Below, in pieces: positions 1 through 9,801 of a DNA stretch of 38,143 nucleotides. The notes beneath the pieces were generated by a model. That model did no database searches and was not told the origin of the DNA. It saw nothing but the letters and a program-made list of their open reading frames with translations. The stretch lies in contig JAJDGJ010000010.1 of NCBI GenBank assembly GCA_030265585.1, forward strand, positions 1-38,143, in the 5' to 3' direction. A program made the translations under genes and the position numbers. Source of the stretch: Erysipelotrichaceae bacterium OttesenSCG-928-M19 (lineage in GTDB: Bacteria; Bacillota_I; Bacilli_A; JAJDGJ01). How positions within the stretch are numbered: the first letter of the stretch is position 1; each line of letters starts with the position of its first letter.

Positions 1-695
1 TACTCATCTTTCAATGCTAAATTCACTAATTCTTGAGCATGAATTAAGGTTGTATCATATAATTTAGTCATCACATCATTTTGATTAACTAGCATATTAA
101 GTTCCGTACAACCTAAAATAATCCCTTGGGCTCCTGCTTCAACTAGCTCTTGAATAATTATTAGAATTCGTTGTTTACTAGTTGATAGCACTTTAGAAAA
201 ACATAACTCCTCAAAAATCATTGTATTAACATCTTTAATTCCTTCTTGATTTGGTATTAAAACTTCAATTCCTCTTTCAACTAATTTATCTTTGTAAAAA
301 GCTTCTTCCATCGTAAATCTAGTACCTAATAAACCAACCTTTGTGATTTGATCATGTTCTAAGCGATTAGCCGTTAAAGTTGCAATATGATAGAAAGGTA
401 TCGTTAAACATTGTTCAATTTCTAAGGCAGCTTTATGTGATGTATTTGTACAAAGTCCAATAAAATCTGCACCAGCTTTTTCAAGATTCAAAGCTGCCTG
501 ACAAAGTATTTTAGCACATTCATCCCACTCACCAGCTTCTTGGTGTTTTACAATATCCGCAAAATCAACGCTGTATAAAATACATCTTGCAAAATGATGT
601 CCGCCTAAACGTTGATTAATTTCTTTATTGATTATTTCGTAATAATGTGCGCTACTTTCCCAACTAATACCACCTATTAAGCCAATTGTTTTCAT
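1..695 (-). CDS. Aspartate/glutamate racemase family protein (3' end at window edge)
   Basis: Minus-strand reading from ATG at 695 gives MKTIGLIGGISWESSAHYYEIINKEIN...GADFIGLCTNTSHKA...AQGIILGCTELNMLV, with the typical Asp/Glu racemase 'GGxSWES', 'CTNT' and 'GCTEL' motifs. The stop falls at or just beyond base 1, so it is absent from the ORF track. Confidence 0.9.
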   Translation of the reverse strand, partial: MKTIGLIGGISWESSAHYYEIINKEINQRLGGHHFARCILYSVDFADIVKHQEAGEWDECAKILCQAALNLEKAGADFIGLCTNTSHKAALEIEQCLTIPFYHIATLTANRLEHDQITKVGLLGTRFTMEEAFYKDKLVERGIEVLIPNQEGIKDVNTMIFEELCFSKVLSTSKQRILIIIQELVEAGAQGIILGCTELNMLVNQNDVMTKLYDTTLIHAQELVNLALKDE

Positions 696-772
696 TATTG
701 TCACCTGACCTTTAAACACAATCTAGTTTTAAAAATATGATTGAATAATTATTCTTTGAGAATATTTAGCCT

Positions 773-1660
773 TTACCTTAATGATTTATCATCTAATTCA
801 AATGGCTCACTTAAGACTTTAATTCTTTCAATAATTCGTCTACCATTAACTGGTTCTAGTAACTTTGCAGAAGTATTGGAATAATGCTCCTCTAAAGTTG
901 TCAGTGGATAATTTGAAGTAAAATGCGTTGTTTTTTTATTTTTCATGCGATAATCTAGAATTGGAAAAAGCACTTCATCACGTAAAAAAGCACTGTTTTT
1001 TTCGGAACCAATATCATCAATTATTAAAACAGGCACATTTTTTAACCGCTTAATTAAACGATAAAACATTTCTTTATCTTCTAATTCCATACTATAGTAT
1101 AAAAAATTCATTTGTGTACCAAAATCATTTAATAATAAATAAGCACATTTAATTTCTTTACTTAGATATTCATTTAGTAAAGCATCAATAATAAATGTTT
1201 TCCCGACACCAGCAGGACCAAATAAATAAAAACCTTTATTAGTTTTATTAGACATCAATAAATCAAAGTGTTGGTAAATTTTGGCTCGTGAAGGCAATGC
1301 TAAAAAATCTTTTTTATCAGCTAAATCATAATTGATAGCATCAGATGAATAAACTAAGTTTTTTAATTTATTATTAACCTCTTGTTTTTTGATAAAATAA
1401 GGACAACCACAATATTTCATTTCACTATCAATAATTTCAAGATATTGACCTCTAATTAGTTGTTTACATTCAGCTAGACCATCACAATCAAGGCAAAGAC
1501 GTTTGCTTTCAATTGAGTCTATTATATCTAAAACATTCTCTACTCTATCTACTATTTTTTTATATTCTTCAACAAAGAAAGTATCGTCTCGATATTTTGC
1601 TAAAATCCTTTTTTTAGCTGCCTCAGCATCACTATTCACATTGAAGGAAACTCGCTTCAT
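773..1660 (-). CDS. dnaI: Primosomal protein DnaI (helicase loader, AAA+ ATPase)
   Basis: Walker A 'GPAGVGKTFI', Walker B 'VLIIDDIG', N-terminal Cys-rich region 'CLDCDGLAECKQ..CGCPY'; adjacent to dnaB. Confidence 0.92.
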   Translation of the reverse strand: MKRVSFNVNSDAEAAKKRILAKYRDDTFFVEEYKKIVDRVENVLDIIDSIESKRLCLDCDGLAECKQLIRGQYLEIIDSEMKYCGCPYFIKKQEVNNKLKNLVYSSDAINYDLADKKDFLALPSRAKIYQHFDLLMSNKTNKGFYLFGPAGVGKTFIIDALLNEYLSKEIKCAYLLLNDFGTQMNFLYYSMELEDKEMFYRLIKRLKNVPVLIIDDIGSEKNSAFLRDEVLFPILDYRMKNKKTTHFTSNYPLTTLEEHYSNTSAKLLEPVNGRRIIERIKVLSEPFELDDKSLR

Positions 1661-1668
1661 GATTTCAC

Positions 1669-2910
1669 CTACTTCTTAAATTTATTTAAAATTTCATTCA
1701 TTTGACTTAAATCAGCCTCTGAAATCTCATTTTCTGGTTTTTTATTTATTTGATACCAATCATCAGTACTTCCAATTACTTTTTGTTGTGATTGCTTACT
1801 TTTCCTACTATTATTTTTTATTTGTTCAAGCTTTGCTTTAGCTTTATCTAAATTATCAATTTTATTATCTTGCCAATCTTTAGCTACAGCACGTAAATAG
1901 TTAATATTAATCTTGCCCTGCGTTTCAACACAGTATTCAATTAATAAATTACAAATTGCCGGTACCACTTCATAATCACGCATTATTCTTTCATAATTAA
2001 TCATCTGAATTCTTTCGCGATTTAAAGCTGGATAATATTTCTTTAAAAAGTCATAAACACTATTTTTTTCATATTTATTATCTGCTTCATTATTTTTTAA
2101 ATAAACTAAATCTAACTCTGTCTTTTGTTTTCTTAATTTATCCTTCATCTCAATACATTTCTCTAATTCATTTAAATCAACATTATTATCAATTGTGCAT
2201 TCGATTATAGCATCAACAATATCCATCGTACTAATTTTTTCATAAGTCAACACTAACATCTCAATTGTATTTTTAACTTTATCTTCATTAACTAAGTAAT
2301 GAAGCTTATGTTCTTTCAATGATTCTTTAATTAGTTTGAAGTCCACATCTCCCTTAATTAAAGCATAATTATAATTCTTAAAATCATCATTACCTTCCAG
2401 TGAACTCAAATCATAATTTAATGAAAAAACCTCTTTATACTTCTTACTAATATTTTCATATTCATTTAAAGGTTGTATCCAGCTCTTAAAAAACATTTTA
2501 GTAATATTGTAGTCTTCATACCCTAAGGCATTTTTGAGATTAGTTACTAATAATGGATTTTTAAAAAAAGTATCTGGTGTTTCTGGAGAAAAAAGGCGCA
2601 AATGATATTCATTATTATCATTATTTTCTAAATAATAGGTTTCTACTAAACCTAGGGCCTCTAAAATATTAAAATTGTTTTTTAAAGTTTCTAAATCACA
2701 ATTCATTATTTTACTCAAACGCAAAAAAGGCGATGTTTTTGAATATTGACGATCAATTTCTACTTCTGACCACAAGCTAAAATAAAGTGCCATAGCACCA
2801 TATCCCATAATTGGTTGATATAAAGACGTAATAATCTTACGATCAAATGAATTTAATTGACTGTAACAATCAATTGTATAGAGGTTTTCACTACTCAATA
2901 CATCGTTCAT
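1669..2910 (-). CDS. dnaB: Replication initiation and membrane attachment protein DnaB (DnaB/DnaD family)
   Basis: Firmicutes DnaB-like N-terminus (MNDVLSSENLYTIDCYSQLNSFDRKIITSLYQPIMGYGAMALY) and a DnaD-like C-terminal domain; followed by dnaI. The ORF track starts at a TTG (2925), but ATG 2910 has a GAGGAG Shine-Dalgarno. Confidence 0.87.
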   Translation of the reverse strand: MNDVLSSENLYTIDCYSQLNSFDRKIITSLYQPIMGYGAMALYFSLWSEVEIDRQYSKTSPFLRLSKIMNCDLETLKNNFNILEALGLVETYYLENNDNNEYHLRLFSPETPDTFFKNPLLVTNLKNALGYEDYNITKMFFKSWIQPLNEYENISKKYKEVFSLNYDLSSLEGNDDFKNYNYALIKGDVDFKLIKESLKEHKLHYLVNEDKVKNTIEMLVLTYEKISTMDIVDAIIECTIDNNVDLNELEKCIEMKDKLRKQKTELDLVYLKNNEADNKYEKNSVYDFLKKYYPALNRERIQMINYERIMRDYEVVPAICNLLIEYCVETQGKININYLRAVAKDWQDNKIDNLDKAKAKLEQIKNNSRKSKQSQQKVIGSTDDWYQINKKPENEISEADLSQMNEILNKFKK

Positions 2911-2925
2911 TTTAACACTCCTCAA

Positions 2926-3582
2926 TTATTTCTCGATTAATTTAAAAGCTAAATCAGAGACTACAATAAAATCATAATCATTAATTAGTTTTAGATCACT
3001 AAAATGATAACTGCGATAAATAGGCATTGCTACCAATTGGTATTCTGCACTCTTTCCAGCAAGCAATTCTTTTGTTGTATATTCATCTTCATTATCTTTT
3101 AACATATTTTTGATTAATAAACTGACTACTGTATCCTGACTATCATTGATAAAAGTTTCAAATGTTCCATCTTCAGAAAGTTTGATTAAATCAACAGCCT
3201 CATCTTTTTTTAGCGTTAAATCAGTTATTACTACCCAATTTGCTTGAGCACTAAAATCATAATATTCAACTTGATACTGACAAGCTTTTGGATACGATTT
3301 TAAAGTACTATATTCCTTAGCAATCTTTTGATAAGAAATATCAGCAACATTATCAAGTGCTAGTTCATCTGTGATTCCTGATAAAGTTCGATTATTTAAG
3401 AAACCATCAAGAGCTGCTTTTGAGCATAACTTCTCTACTTGCTTTTCATTTACAATAGCGACACCACTATTTGTTTTTTCAGGATTAAATTTATTTTGTT
3501 GATTAGCACCAAACTGACAAGCAGACAATAATACTAATATTAATCCCAAACTTATTATTTTTCTTTTCAATCTACTCACCAA
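2926..3582 (-). CDS. Putative lipoprotein of unknown function
   Basis: N-terminal signal with lipobox LVLLSAC; no recognised domain. Confidence 0.7.
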   Translation of the reverse strand: MVSRLKRKIISLGLILVLLSACQFGANQQNKFNPEKTNSGVAIVNEKQVEKLCSKAALDGFLNNRTLSGITDELALDNVADISYQKIAKEYSTLKSYPKACQYQVEYYDFSAQANWVVITDLTLKKDEAVDLIKLSEDGTFETFINDSQDTVVSLLIKNMLKDNEDEYTTKELLAGKSAEYQLVAMPIYRSYHFSDLKLINDYDFIVVSDLAFKLIEK

Positions 3583-4231
3583 CTTTTATATATTCCATAC
3601 TAATACCATCAAAAATGATATTTTCTGTAACTATCTTGTTATTTTTATCATTAATTACATTATTTGCAAGTTCAATATTGATAGCTAAAACATATTTACC
3701 TGAACTATCATTTTTAGTAGGACCAATCAAAGAACGATCTAATTGATAAACACCTGATTTTCTAGGAATTAATTGTGACAGATCTTTATCATCAATATAG
3801 TATTCTAATGCCTCGATAATTTTTTTATCAAACTTAGTTTTCTTTTGTTTTACCTCAATCTTTTTCAATACCTCTTGATAACTAATTTGATAAGCTTGAT
3901 CATTACGACCCTTTTCATGATCAATTTTATAATCATCAATAATCATGTAGTTTTTTAATGTATAACCTTCAATATTTACACAAGAACTTTTTTCATAATA
4001 CTCATACATATCAGTATCATTTTTTTTCAATTTATTAAGCGTAATAACATCATTCATAATTAAAAGTTCATTTGGCTCTTTCTTAATATTATAACAATCA
4101 TTATAATAACCATTTTTATATAAAACTAGCTTGCTAGTATCAGTTTGTCGATAAGTCATAAATCCGTAAAATAATAACGCTAATAAAGGAATAATTAAGT
4201 ATTTCATATTCTCTTTTTTCAAAAAAATCAC
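3572..4231 (-). CDS. Hypothetical membrane-anchored protein
   Basis: Open frame with one N-terminal hydrophobic segment; overlaps the downstream lipoprotein ORF by 11 bp. Confidence 0.65.
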   Translation of the reverse strand: MIFLKKENMKYLIIPLLALLFYGFMTYRQTDTSKLVLYKNGYYNDCYNIKKEPNELLIMNDVITLNKLKKNDTDMYEYYEKSSCVNIEGYTLKNYMIIDDYKIDHEKGRNDQAYQISYQEVLKKIEVKQKKTKFDKKIIEALEYYIDDKDLSQLIPRKSGVYQLDRSLIGPTKNDSSGKYVLAINIELANNVINDKNNKIVTENIIFDGISMEYIKVGE

Positions 4232-4277
4232 CTCTCTGTTCGCTAATTATATCATGTTTATCTAAAAATATATATAG

Positions 4278-4808
4278 CTAATAAGTGTAAGTCTCATCGA
4301 AATTAGAATCCATAATTCCTAGTTGCATATCTATTGTAATTTCTTGATCGCTATCCTTAAAAGTCAGACTAATTTTCTCATCATCAACAAAGTAATCTGC
4401 TACTAAATCATCAAAGGTGAAAGTCCACAATTTAATAAAATCTTCACTACTATAAACATTAAGACTAAGATCTGTTATCATGATGACTTTATCATCTAAA
4501 AGCACAAAATCAATAATGAACTCAGCATCACTTTGATGAAAAATATCTTGCTTTTCTAAATCGATGACATAAAAAGTATCACTTTCAATAATCAAATACT
4601 TATCATAGTCTAAACGTGCTACTTTTATTTTTGCACCATAATCATTGGCAGCCAACCCAAAAATAAATTGTTCTTCTAAATTTATTTTATAAAATAAATC
4701 ACCTTCACATAATTTATTCGGATATACTTCATCAACTATAGTCAACAACTCTTCTAATGAAGAAACTTCATGAACACTAAAGCTATCTTCTTCAATAATT
4801 GCTTTCAT
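4278..4808 (-). CDS. Hypothetical protein
   Basis: 176-aa ORF in an operon-like array; no recognised motif. Confidence 0.6.
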   Translation of the reverse strand: MKAIIEEDSFSVHEVSSLEELLTIVDEVYPNKLCEGDLFYKINLEEQFIFGLAANDYGAKIKVARLDYDKYLIIESDTFYVIDLEKQDIFHQSDAEFIIDFVLLDDKVIMITDLSLNVYSSEDFIKLWTFTFDDLVADYFVDDEKISLTFKDSDQEITIDMQLGIMDSNFDETYTY

Positions 4809-4882
4809 TTAATCACCTTTTCCTTTTGTATTATAACATAAAAATATTTTAGTTTTTGAATAATCAAGTGTCTATCCATCAA

Positions 4883-4907
4883 AAAATAGAAGTTAAACTT
4901 CTATTTT
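4883..4907 (-). terminator. Intrinsic terminator downstream of guaB
   Basis: Minus strand AAAATAGAAGTTTAACTTCTATTTTTT: inverted repeat plus T-run at the guaB stop codon. Confidence 0.8.
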
Positions 4908-6420
4908 AGCGATTGTTATTATTATTATAACTACTATCTTTTAGTACTACATCATGTGCTCCACCCTCAACAATTGAAGTGGCCGATACTAAAGTCAAAC
5001 GTGCTTTATCTTGTAATTCTTTTATTGATAAGGCACCGCAATTACACATTGCTGATTTAATCTTACTTAATGATTGCGGTAGACTATCGTGGATACTACC
5101 TGCATAAGGCACATATGAGTCAACACCTTCCTCAAATGATAGTTTAGCATCACCACCCATATCATATCTTTGCCAATTTCGAGCTCGTGCTGAACCCTCA
5201 CCCCAATACTCTTTCATATAATTACCATTAATAGTTATTATATTGGTTGGACTTTCATCAAATCTTGAGAAGTAACGACCTAGCATAATAAAATCAGAAC
5301 CCATCGCAAGTGCTAATGTCATATGGTAATCTAAGACAATACCACCATCAGAACAAATTGGAATATATTCATCAGTTTCGGCAAAATATTTATCTCTTGC
5401 TTTGGCAACATCGATAACAGCAGTTGCTTGACCGCGTCCAATCCCCTTTGTTTCTCTTGTAATACAAATTGAGCCACCGCCAATACCAACTTTAATAAAA
5501 TCTGCTCCTGCCTGTGCTAAAAAGTTAAATCCAGCTTCATCAACAACATTACCAGCACCAACTTTAACACTGGCACCGTATGTCTCTTTAATATATTCAA
5601 TTGTTAGTTTTTGCCACTCAGAGAAACCTTCTGATGAATCAATGCATAAAAGATCAGCACCAGCTTCAATTAAAGCGGGAACTCGTTCTTTATAATCTCG
5701 AGTATTAATTCCAGCACCAACAATATATCTTTTATCTTTATCTAATAGTGCATTAGGATTTTCTTTATGTAAATCATAGTCTTTTCTAAAAACAAAAGCC
5801 ACTAAATGTTTATTCTTATCAATAATTGGTAAAGTATTTAGTTTATTATCCCAAATAATATTATTAGCTTCTTTTAAAGTTGTTCCTTCTAGGGCATAGA
5901 TAATCTTATCGATAGGCGTCATAAACTCCTTGACTTTAGTTTTAACATCCATACGACTAATACGATAATCACGACTAGTTATCATTCCTAGTAATTCACC
6001 ATGAGCACTACCATCTTTAGTAACGGCAACAGTAGAGTGTCCCGTTTTTTCCTTTAATACTAAAACATCCTCTAAAGTATTCTCTGGTGTAACATTAGAA
6101 TCGCTTGTTACAAAGCCTGCTTTATGCATTTTAACACGCTTCACCATTGCTGCTTGATCTTCAATTGATTGTGAACCATAAATAAAAGCGATGCCACCTT
6201 CTTTTGCTAGAGCAACACCCATTTTCTCACCAGAAACAGATTGCATAATTGCTGAAGTTAAAGGTATGTTCATACTTATCGCTGGTTCTTGTCCTCTTTT
6301 AAATTTTGTAATTGGTGTCTTTAAAGAAACATTATCTACAGTACATTCAGTTGATGAATATCCAGGTACTAATAAATACTCACTAAATGTTCTTGATGGT
6401 TCTTCAAAATAATATGCCAT
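4906..6420 (-). CDS. guaB: IMP dehydrogenase (divergent form with CBS domains)
   Basis: TIM-barrel motifs '[22 protein letters not shown]', 'CSDGGI', 'MLGRYFS'; CBS region 'MITSRDYR...FMTP'. The likely start is ATG 6420 (GAGGAG Shine-Dalgarno), not the track start at 6459. Confidence 0.88.
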   Translation of the reverse strand: MAYYFEEPSRTFSEYLLVPGYSSTECTVDNVSLKTPITKFKRGQEPAISMNIPLTSAIMQSVSGEKMGVALAKEGGIAFIYGSQSIEDQAAMVKRVKMHKAGFVTSDSNVTPENTLEDVLVLKEKTGHSTVAVTKDGSAHGELLGMITSRDYRISRMDVKTKVKEFMTPIDKIIYALEGTTLKEANNIIWDNKLNTLPIIDKNKHLVAFVFRKDYDLHKENPNALLDKDKRYIVGAGINTRDYKERVPALIEAGADLLCIDSSEGFSEWQKLTIEYIKETYGASVKVGAGNVVDEAGFNFLAQAGADFIKVGIGGGSICITRETKGIGRGQATAVIDVAKARDKYFAETDEYIPICSDGGIVLDYHMTLALAMGSDFIMLGRYFSRFDESPTNIITINGNYMKEYWGEGSARARNWQRYDMGGDAKLSFEEGVDSYVPYAGSIHDSLPQSLSKIKSAMCNCGALSIKELQDKARLTLVSATSIVEGGAHDVVLKDSSYNNNNNR

Positions 6421-6617
6421 TTTATCACTCCTCATTTTTTCATTGCTACTATTATACACTATTTTAGCCTAAAAACTGTGTTTTTTTAGTTTATATTTTT
6501 TAGTTTAGACATATCTTAAATAGTATAAAATCAAAATTTCGATATTATAGGGTTTTCCTCTTTGTAATATTCTTAAATTGTGTTAAAATAAGCTAAATAT
6601 GTAAAGGAGTTTTAATT

Positions 6618-6674
6618 ATGAGAAAAATTGTTCAAATTAATAATAATTTTATCCCCGCTTTTATTTCAAACTAA
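6618..6674 (+). CDS. Possible 18-aa leader peptide upstream of proBA (MRKIVQINNNFIPAFISN)
   Basis: ATG preceded by AAAGGAG; ends 17 nt before proB; contains one CCC (Pro) codon. Confidence 0.45.
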   Translation: MRKIVQINNNFIPAFISN

Positions 6675-6691
6675 AAGAAGGAGGTTTCATA

Positions 6692-7825
6692 ATGAAAAAA
6701 CAATATTTACAAAAAACAAAAAGAATTGTTGTTAAAGTAGGAACATCGACTTTAACAAAAGAGAATGCTCAATTAAATGTTGAACGTATTGAACAATTAG
6801 TTTATCAATTAGCAACCCTTCAAAAACAAGGATATGAGGTTGTCTTTGTTTCTAGTGGTGCTGTTGGTAGTGGTAATGGTAAATTAAACATTACATTTAA
6901 TACTAGTCTTGCGCAAAAACAAGCTAGTGCCGCTGTTGGTCAAATATTATTAATGAAATTATATGAAGAATTATTTGATAAATATGATATTCGTATTGGC
7001 CAACTTTTACTAACTAAAGATGATATTACTAATCGTACGAGAAATCTAAACGCAAGAAATACTATTACAGAATTATTGAAGATGAAAATAATTCCGGTTA
7101 TTAATGAAAATGACTCGACTGTTGTTGAAGAAATTAAGGTTGGCGATAATGATAATTTAAGTGCCTTAGTTGCAATCTTAATAGATGCTGATTTATTAAT
7201 TCTATTATCAGATATTGATGGTATTTATACAGATAACCCAACTAAAAATAAAGATGCAAAGTTTTTAGATATCATTGAGAAAGTTGATAAAAAAATTGAG
7301 TCATACGCTAAAGATAAAGGTAGTAAATTTGCTGTAGGTGGTATGCAGACAAAATTAGAAGCAGCTAAAAAAGTTAATACAGCTGGTATTAACATGGTTA
7401 TTGCTAATGGTCAAAGAGATAATATTTTATTAGACATCATTAAAACTGATTTTAAAGGTAGTCTCTTTCTAGCTGCTACAACGCGTCTACCTGCTAAAAA
7501 GAAATGGCTGTTGCTTTCATCAAATACTAAAGGTAGTATTCATATCGATAATGGAGCTAAAAAAGCTTTAGAAAAAGGTGATAGTTCTCTATTGCCGATT
7601 GGTATTACTAAAATAACAGGTATTTTTGATGTTGGTAGTGTTATTAATATTGTTGATCAGGATAATAATATTATTGCAAAAGGTATAACAAACTATAGCT
7701 CAAAAACGATAGACGAAATAAAAGGCTTGAAAATTAATGAATTTAAAGATGAATTAAAAGCGGATTATCTTTATGATACAGTAGTTCATATTGATAACTT
7801 AGTTTTAATAAAGGAGATGGATTAA
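6692..7825 (+). CDS. proB: Glutamate 5-kinase with C-terminal PUA domain
   Basis: VVKVGTSTLT, VSSGAVGSG, INENDSTVVEEIKVGDNDNLSA; Shine-Dalgarno AGGAGG; followed directly by proA. Confidence 0.95.
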   Translation: MKKQYLQKTKRIVVKVGTSTLTKENAQLNVERIEQLVYQLATLQKQGYEVVFVSSGAVGSGNGKLNITFNTSLAQKQASAAVGQILLMKLYEELFDKYDIRIGQLLLTKDDITNRTRNLNARNTITELLKMKIIPVINENDSTVVEEIKVGDNDNLSALVAILIDADLLILLSDIDGIYTDNPTKNKDAKFLDIIEKVDKKIESYAKDKGSKFAVGGMQTKLEAAKKVNTAGINMVIANGQRDNILLDIIKTDFKGSLFLAATTRLPAKKKWLLLSSNTKGSIHIDNGAKKALEKGDSSLLPIGITKITGIFDVGSVINIVDQDNNIIAKGITNYSSKTIDEIKGLKINEFKDELKADYLYDTVVHIDNLVLIKEMD

Positions 7826-9073
7826 ATGAATGATTATTTAATAACTATTGGTAAAAATGCTAAACAAGCAGAAAAAGAATTAAAGAAAACAAGTATGCAA
7901 ACAATAAATAATGCTTTACAAATTATGGCACAAGCTATTGATGATAATGTCGCTGAGATAATTGCAGCAAATTTAAAAGATATTGAAAGTGCTAAAAATA
8001 AAATTAGTCAAGTAATGTTAGATCGTTTAACTTTAAATGAAAAACGTGTTCAAAACCTTGCCTATAATTTAAGATTAGTAGCTAGTTTAGAAAGCCCATT
8101 AGATAAAGTAACTTATTCTTATCAAAACTTAAATGGCTTTAAAATAACAACTGTTACAGTACCACTGGGCGTTATTGCCATGATCTATGAAGCTAGACCA
8201 AATGTAACAACTGAAGCAATGTCTCTAGCCTTAAAAACAGGTAATGCAATTATTCTACGTGGTAGTTCAAGTACTCTAAATACTAATAAGAAGCTTTTAG
8301 AGATAATTAGAGAATGTGGGAAAAAAGCAGATCTACCAGAAAACTTTGTTCAATTAATTGAAACAACTTCATATGAAGATATTAGCAATTTAGTTAAAAT
8401 GAATGATTATATTGATGTTGTTATTCCACGTGGTGGCGAAAAATTAATTCAAAATGTTGTAAATAATGCTACTGTTCCAATCATCGAAACTGGAACAGGA
8501 AACAACTTTGCTTATATTGATGCAAGTGCAGATATTGATCAAGCTATTAAAGTCCTAGTTAATGCCAAAGTACAACGTCCTACAGTATGCAATGCCTTAG
8601 AAAAAATTCTTGTTCATAAAGATGTTAGTGCTAAGTTTTATCAACAATTAGAGCAAGCTTTAAAAGAAGCTAACGTTATTATCAAAGCTCATTCTAATGT
8701 CATCGATAAATTTATGGATGTGGAAATATTTGATGATGAAGAATTAGCTTTGGAGTATTTAGATTATATTATCGGTATTAAACAAGTAAATAATCTTGAC
8801 GAAGCTATTTCAATTATTAATAATTATAGTTCTAAACACTCAAACTTAATTTTATCAACACAATTGTTTGAAGTAGAACGTTTCACTAGTGAAATTGATA
8901 GTGCTTGTGTCTTTGTTAACGTATCAACAAGATTTGCTGATGGGGTTGAATTTGGTCTTGGTTCTGAAATAGGTATTAGCACTCAAAAAACTCATGCCCG
9001 TGGTCCAATGGGACTAAGTGCTCTTACTTCAACCAAAAGTATAATCTCTGGTCAATATAATGATAGAAAGTAG
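7826..9073 (+). CDS. proA: Glutamate-5-semialdehyde dehydrogenase (gamma-glutamyl phosphate reductase)
   Basis: IYEARPNVTTEAMSLALKTGNAIILRGS, VIPRGGEKLI, C-terminal GLGSEIGISTQKTHARGPMGL. Confidence 0.96.
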   Translation: MNDYLITIGKNAKQAEKELKKTSMQTINNALQIMAQAIDDNVAEIIAANLKDIESAKNKISQVMLDRLTLNEKRVQNLAYNLRLVASLESPLDKVTYSYQNLNGFKITTVTVPLGVIAMIYEARPNVTTEAMSLALKTGNAIILRGSSSTLNTNKKLLEIIRECGKKADLPENFVQLIETTSYEDISNLVKMNDYIDVVIPRGGEKLIQNVVNNATVPIIETGTGNNFAYIDASADIDQAIKVLVNAKVQRPTVCNALEKILVHKDVSAKFYQQLEQALKEANVIIKAHSNVIDKFMDVEIFDDEELALEYLDYIIGIKQVNNLDEAISIINNYSSKHSNLILSTQLFEVERFTSEIDSACVFVNVSTRFADGVEFGLGSEIGISTQKTHARGPMGLSALTSTKSIISGQYNDRK

Positions 9074-9102
9074 AAAAGACTTTACAAAAAGTCTTTTTTT
9101 AT
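9072..9102 (+). terminator. Intrinsic terminator of proBA
   Basis: AAAGACTT-tacaa-AAAGTCTTTTTTT hairpin with T-run. Confidence 0.85.
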
Positions 9103-9632
9103 TTATAAATATTTTTTGCAAAATTAATTAAACCATCTATTGTCTCTTTAGGTTTTAAACCCTCATAATTTGACAAGGCATCTATTTGCGTGTAATAAGT
9201 TCCTGATTTGTAAAATAGAATTATTCCTCCATAATTGTACTTTGTTGTTAATTCATTTTCTATTTTATTAGAAGGTTTTTCAATATCATATGCATAGATT
9301 ATAACGGGAACCTCAGTGTATTGTTTAGCGAATGGAATAATAATTTTGTTTGTAATATTCCTGTTTTCATGACCACTATAAACTAAATATATAATAAAAT
9401 CCTCTTTATTTCTTATCTTAGCCTCTAAAAATTCAATTGGAACACCAATATTATTATTATCAATATTTCTAGATCTTTCAACTTCTTTAGCATTATATCC
9501 TTCTTTCTTTTTAATGATTTCAGTTTTTTTTACAATGTCAGTCTTTTTATATGATAGACTTTTTACTGCTATAATAGAAACTAAAATGATTAATATACTA
9601 GAAAACAATATTATTCTTATATTTTTAGTCAT
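9099..9632 (-). CDS. Hypothetical membrane-anchored protein, possibly a degenerate thioredoxin-like fold
   Basis: N-terminal TM; 'DFIIYLVYSGHENRNITNKIIIPFAKQYTEVPVIIYAYDIE' resembles a thioredoxin beta-alpha-beta segment lacking CxxC. Confidence 0.5.
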   Translation of the reverse strand: MTKNIRIILFSSILIILVSIIAVKSLSYKKTDIVKKTEIIKKKEGYNAKEVERSRNIDNNNIGVPIEFLEAKIRNKEDFIIYLVYSGHENRNITNKIIIPFAKQYTEVPVIIYAYDIEKPSNKIENELTTKYNYGGIILFYKSGTYYTQIDALSNYEGLKPKETIDGLINFAKNIYK

Positions 9633-9727
9633 ATTTTATTCCTTCTTCTTTTATCAATTAATTAAAAAAATTATAGTTATTCTTTATGTATAATATTAAC
9701 AAATAAAACTAAATTATACAACGAACA

Positions 9728-9779
9728 GTAAAAAAGAGATAAATTAAGATCTATATTTTTAAATTTATCTCTTTTTAAT
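9728..9779. terminator. Bidirectional-looking terminator hairpin between two minus-strand genes
   Basis: AAAAAGAGATAAATT...AATTTATCTCTTTTTA inverted repeat. Confidence 0.7.
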
Positions 9780-9801
9780 ACTTACATACTTATAAATTTA
9801 A

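Noticed and set aside
6191-6412. Plus-strand 73-aa ORF antisense to guaB
   Set aside because: Fully inside a strongly supported CDS on the other strand; no Shine-Dalgarno or protein-like motif.
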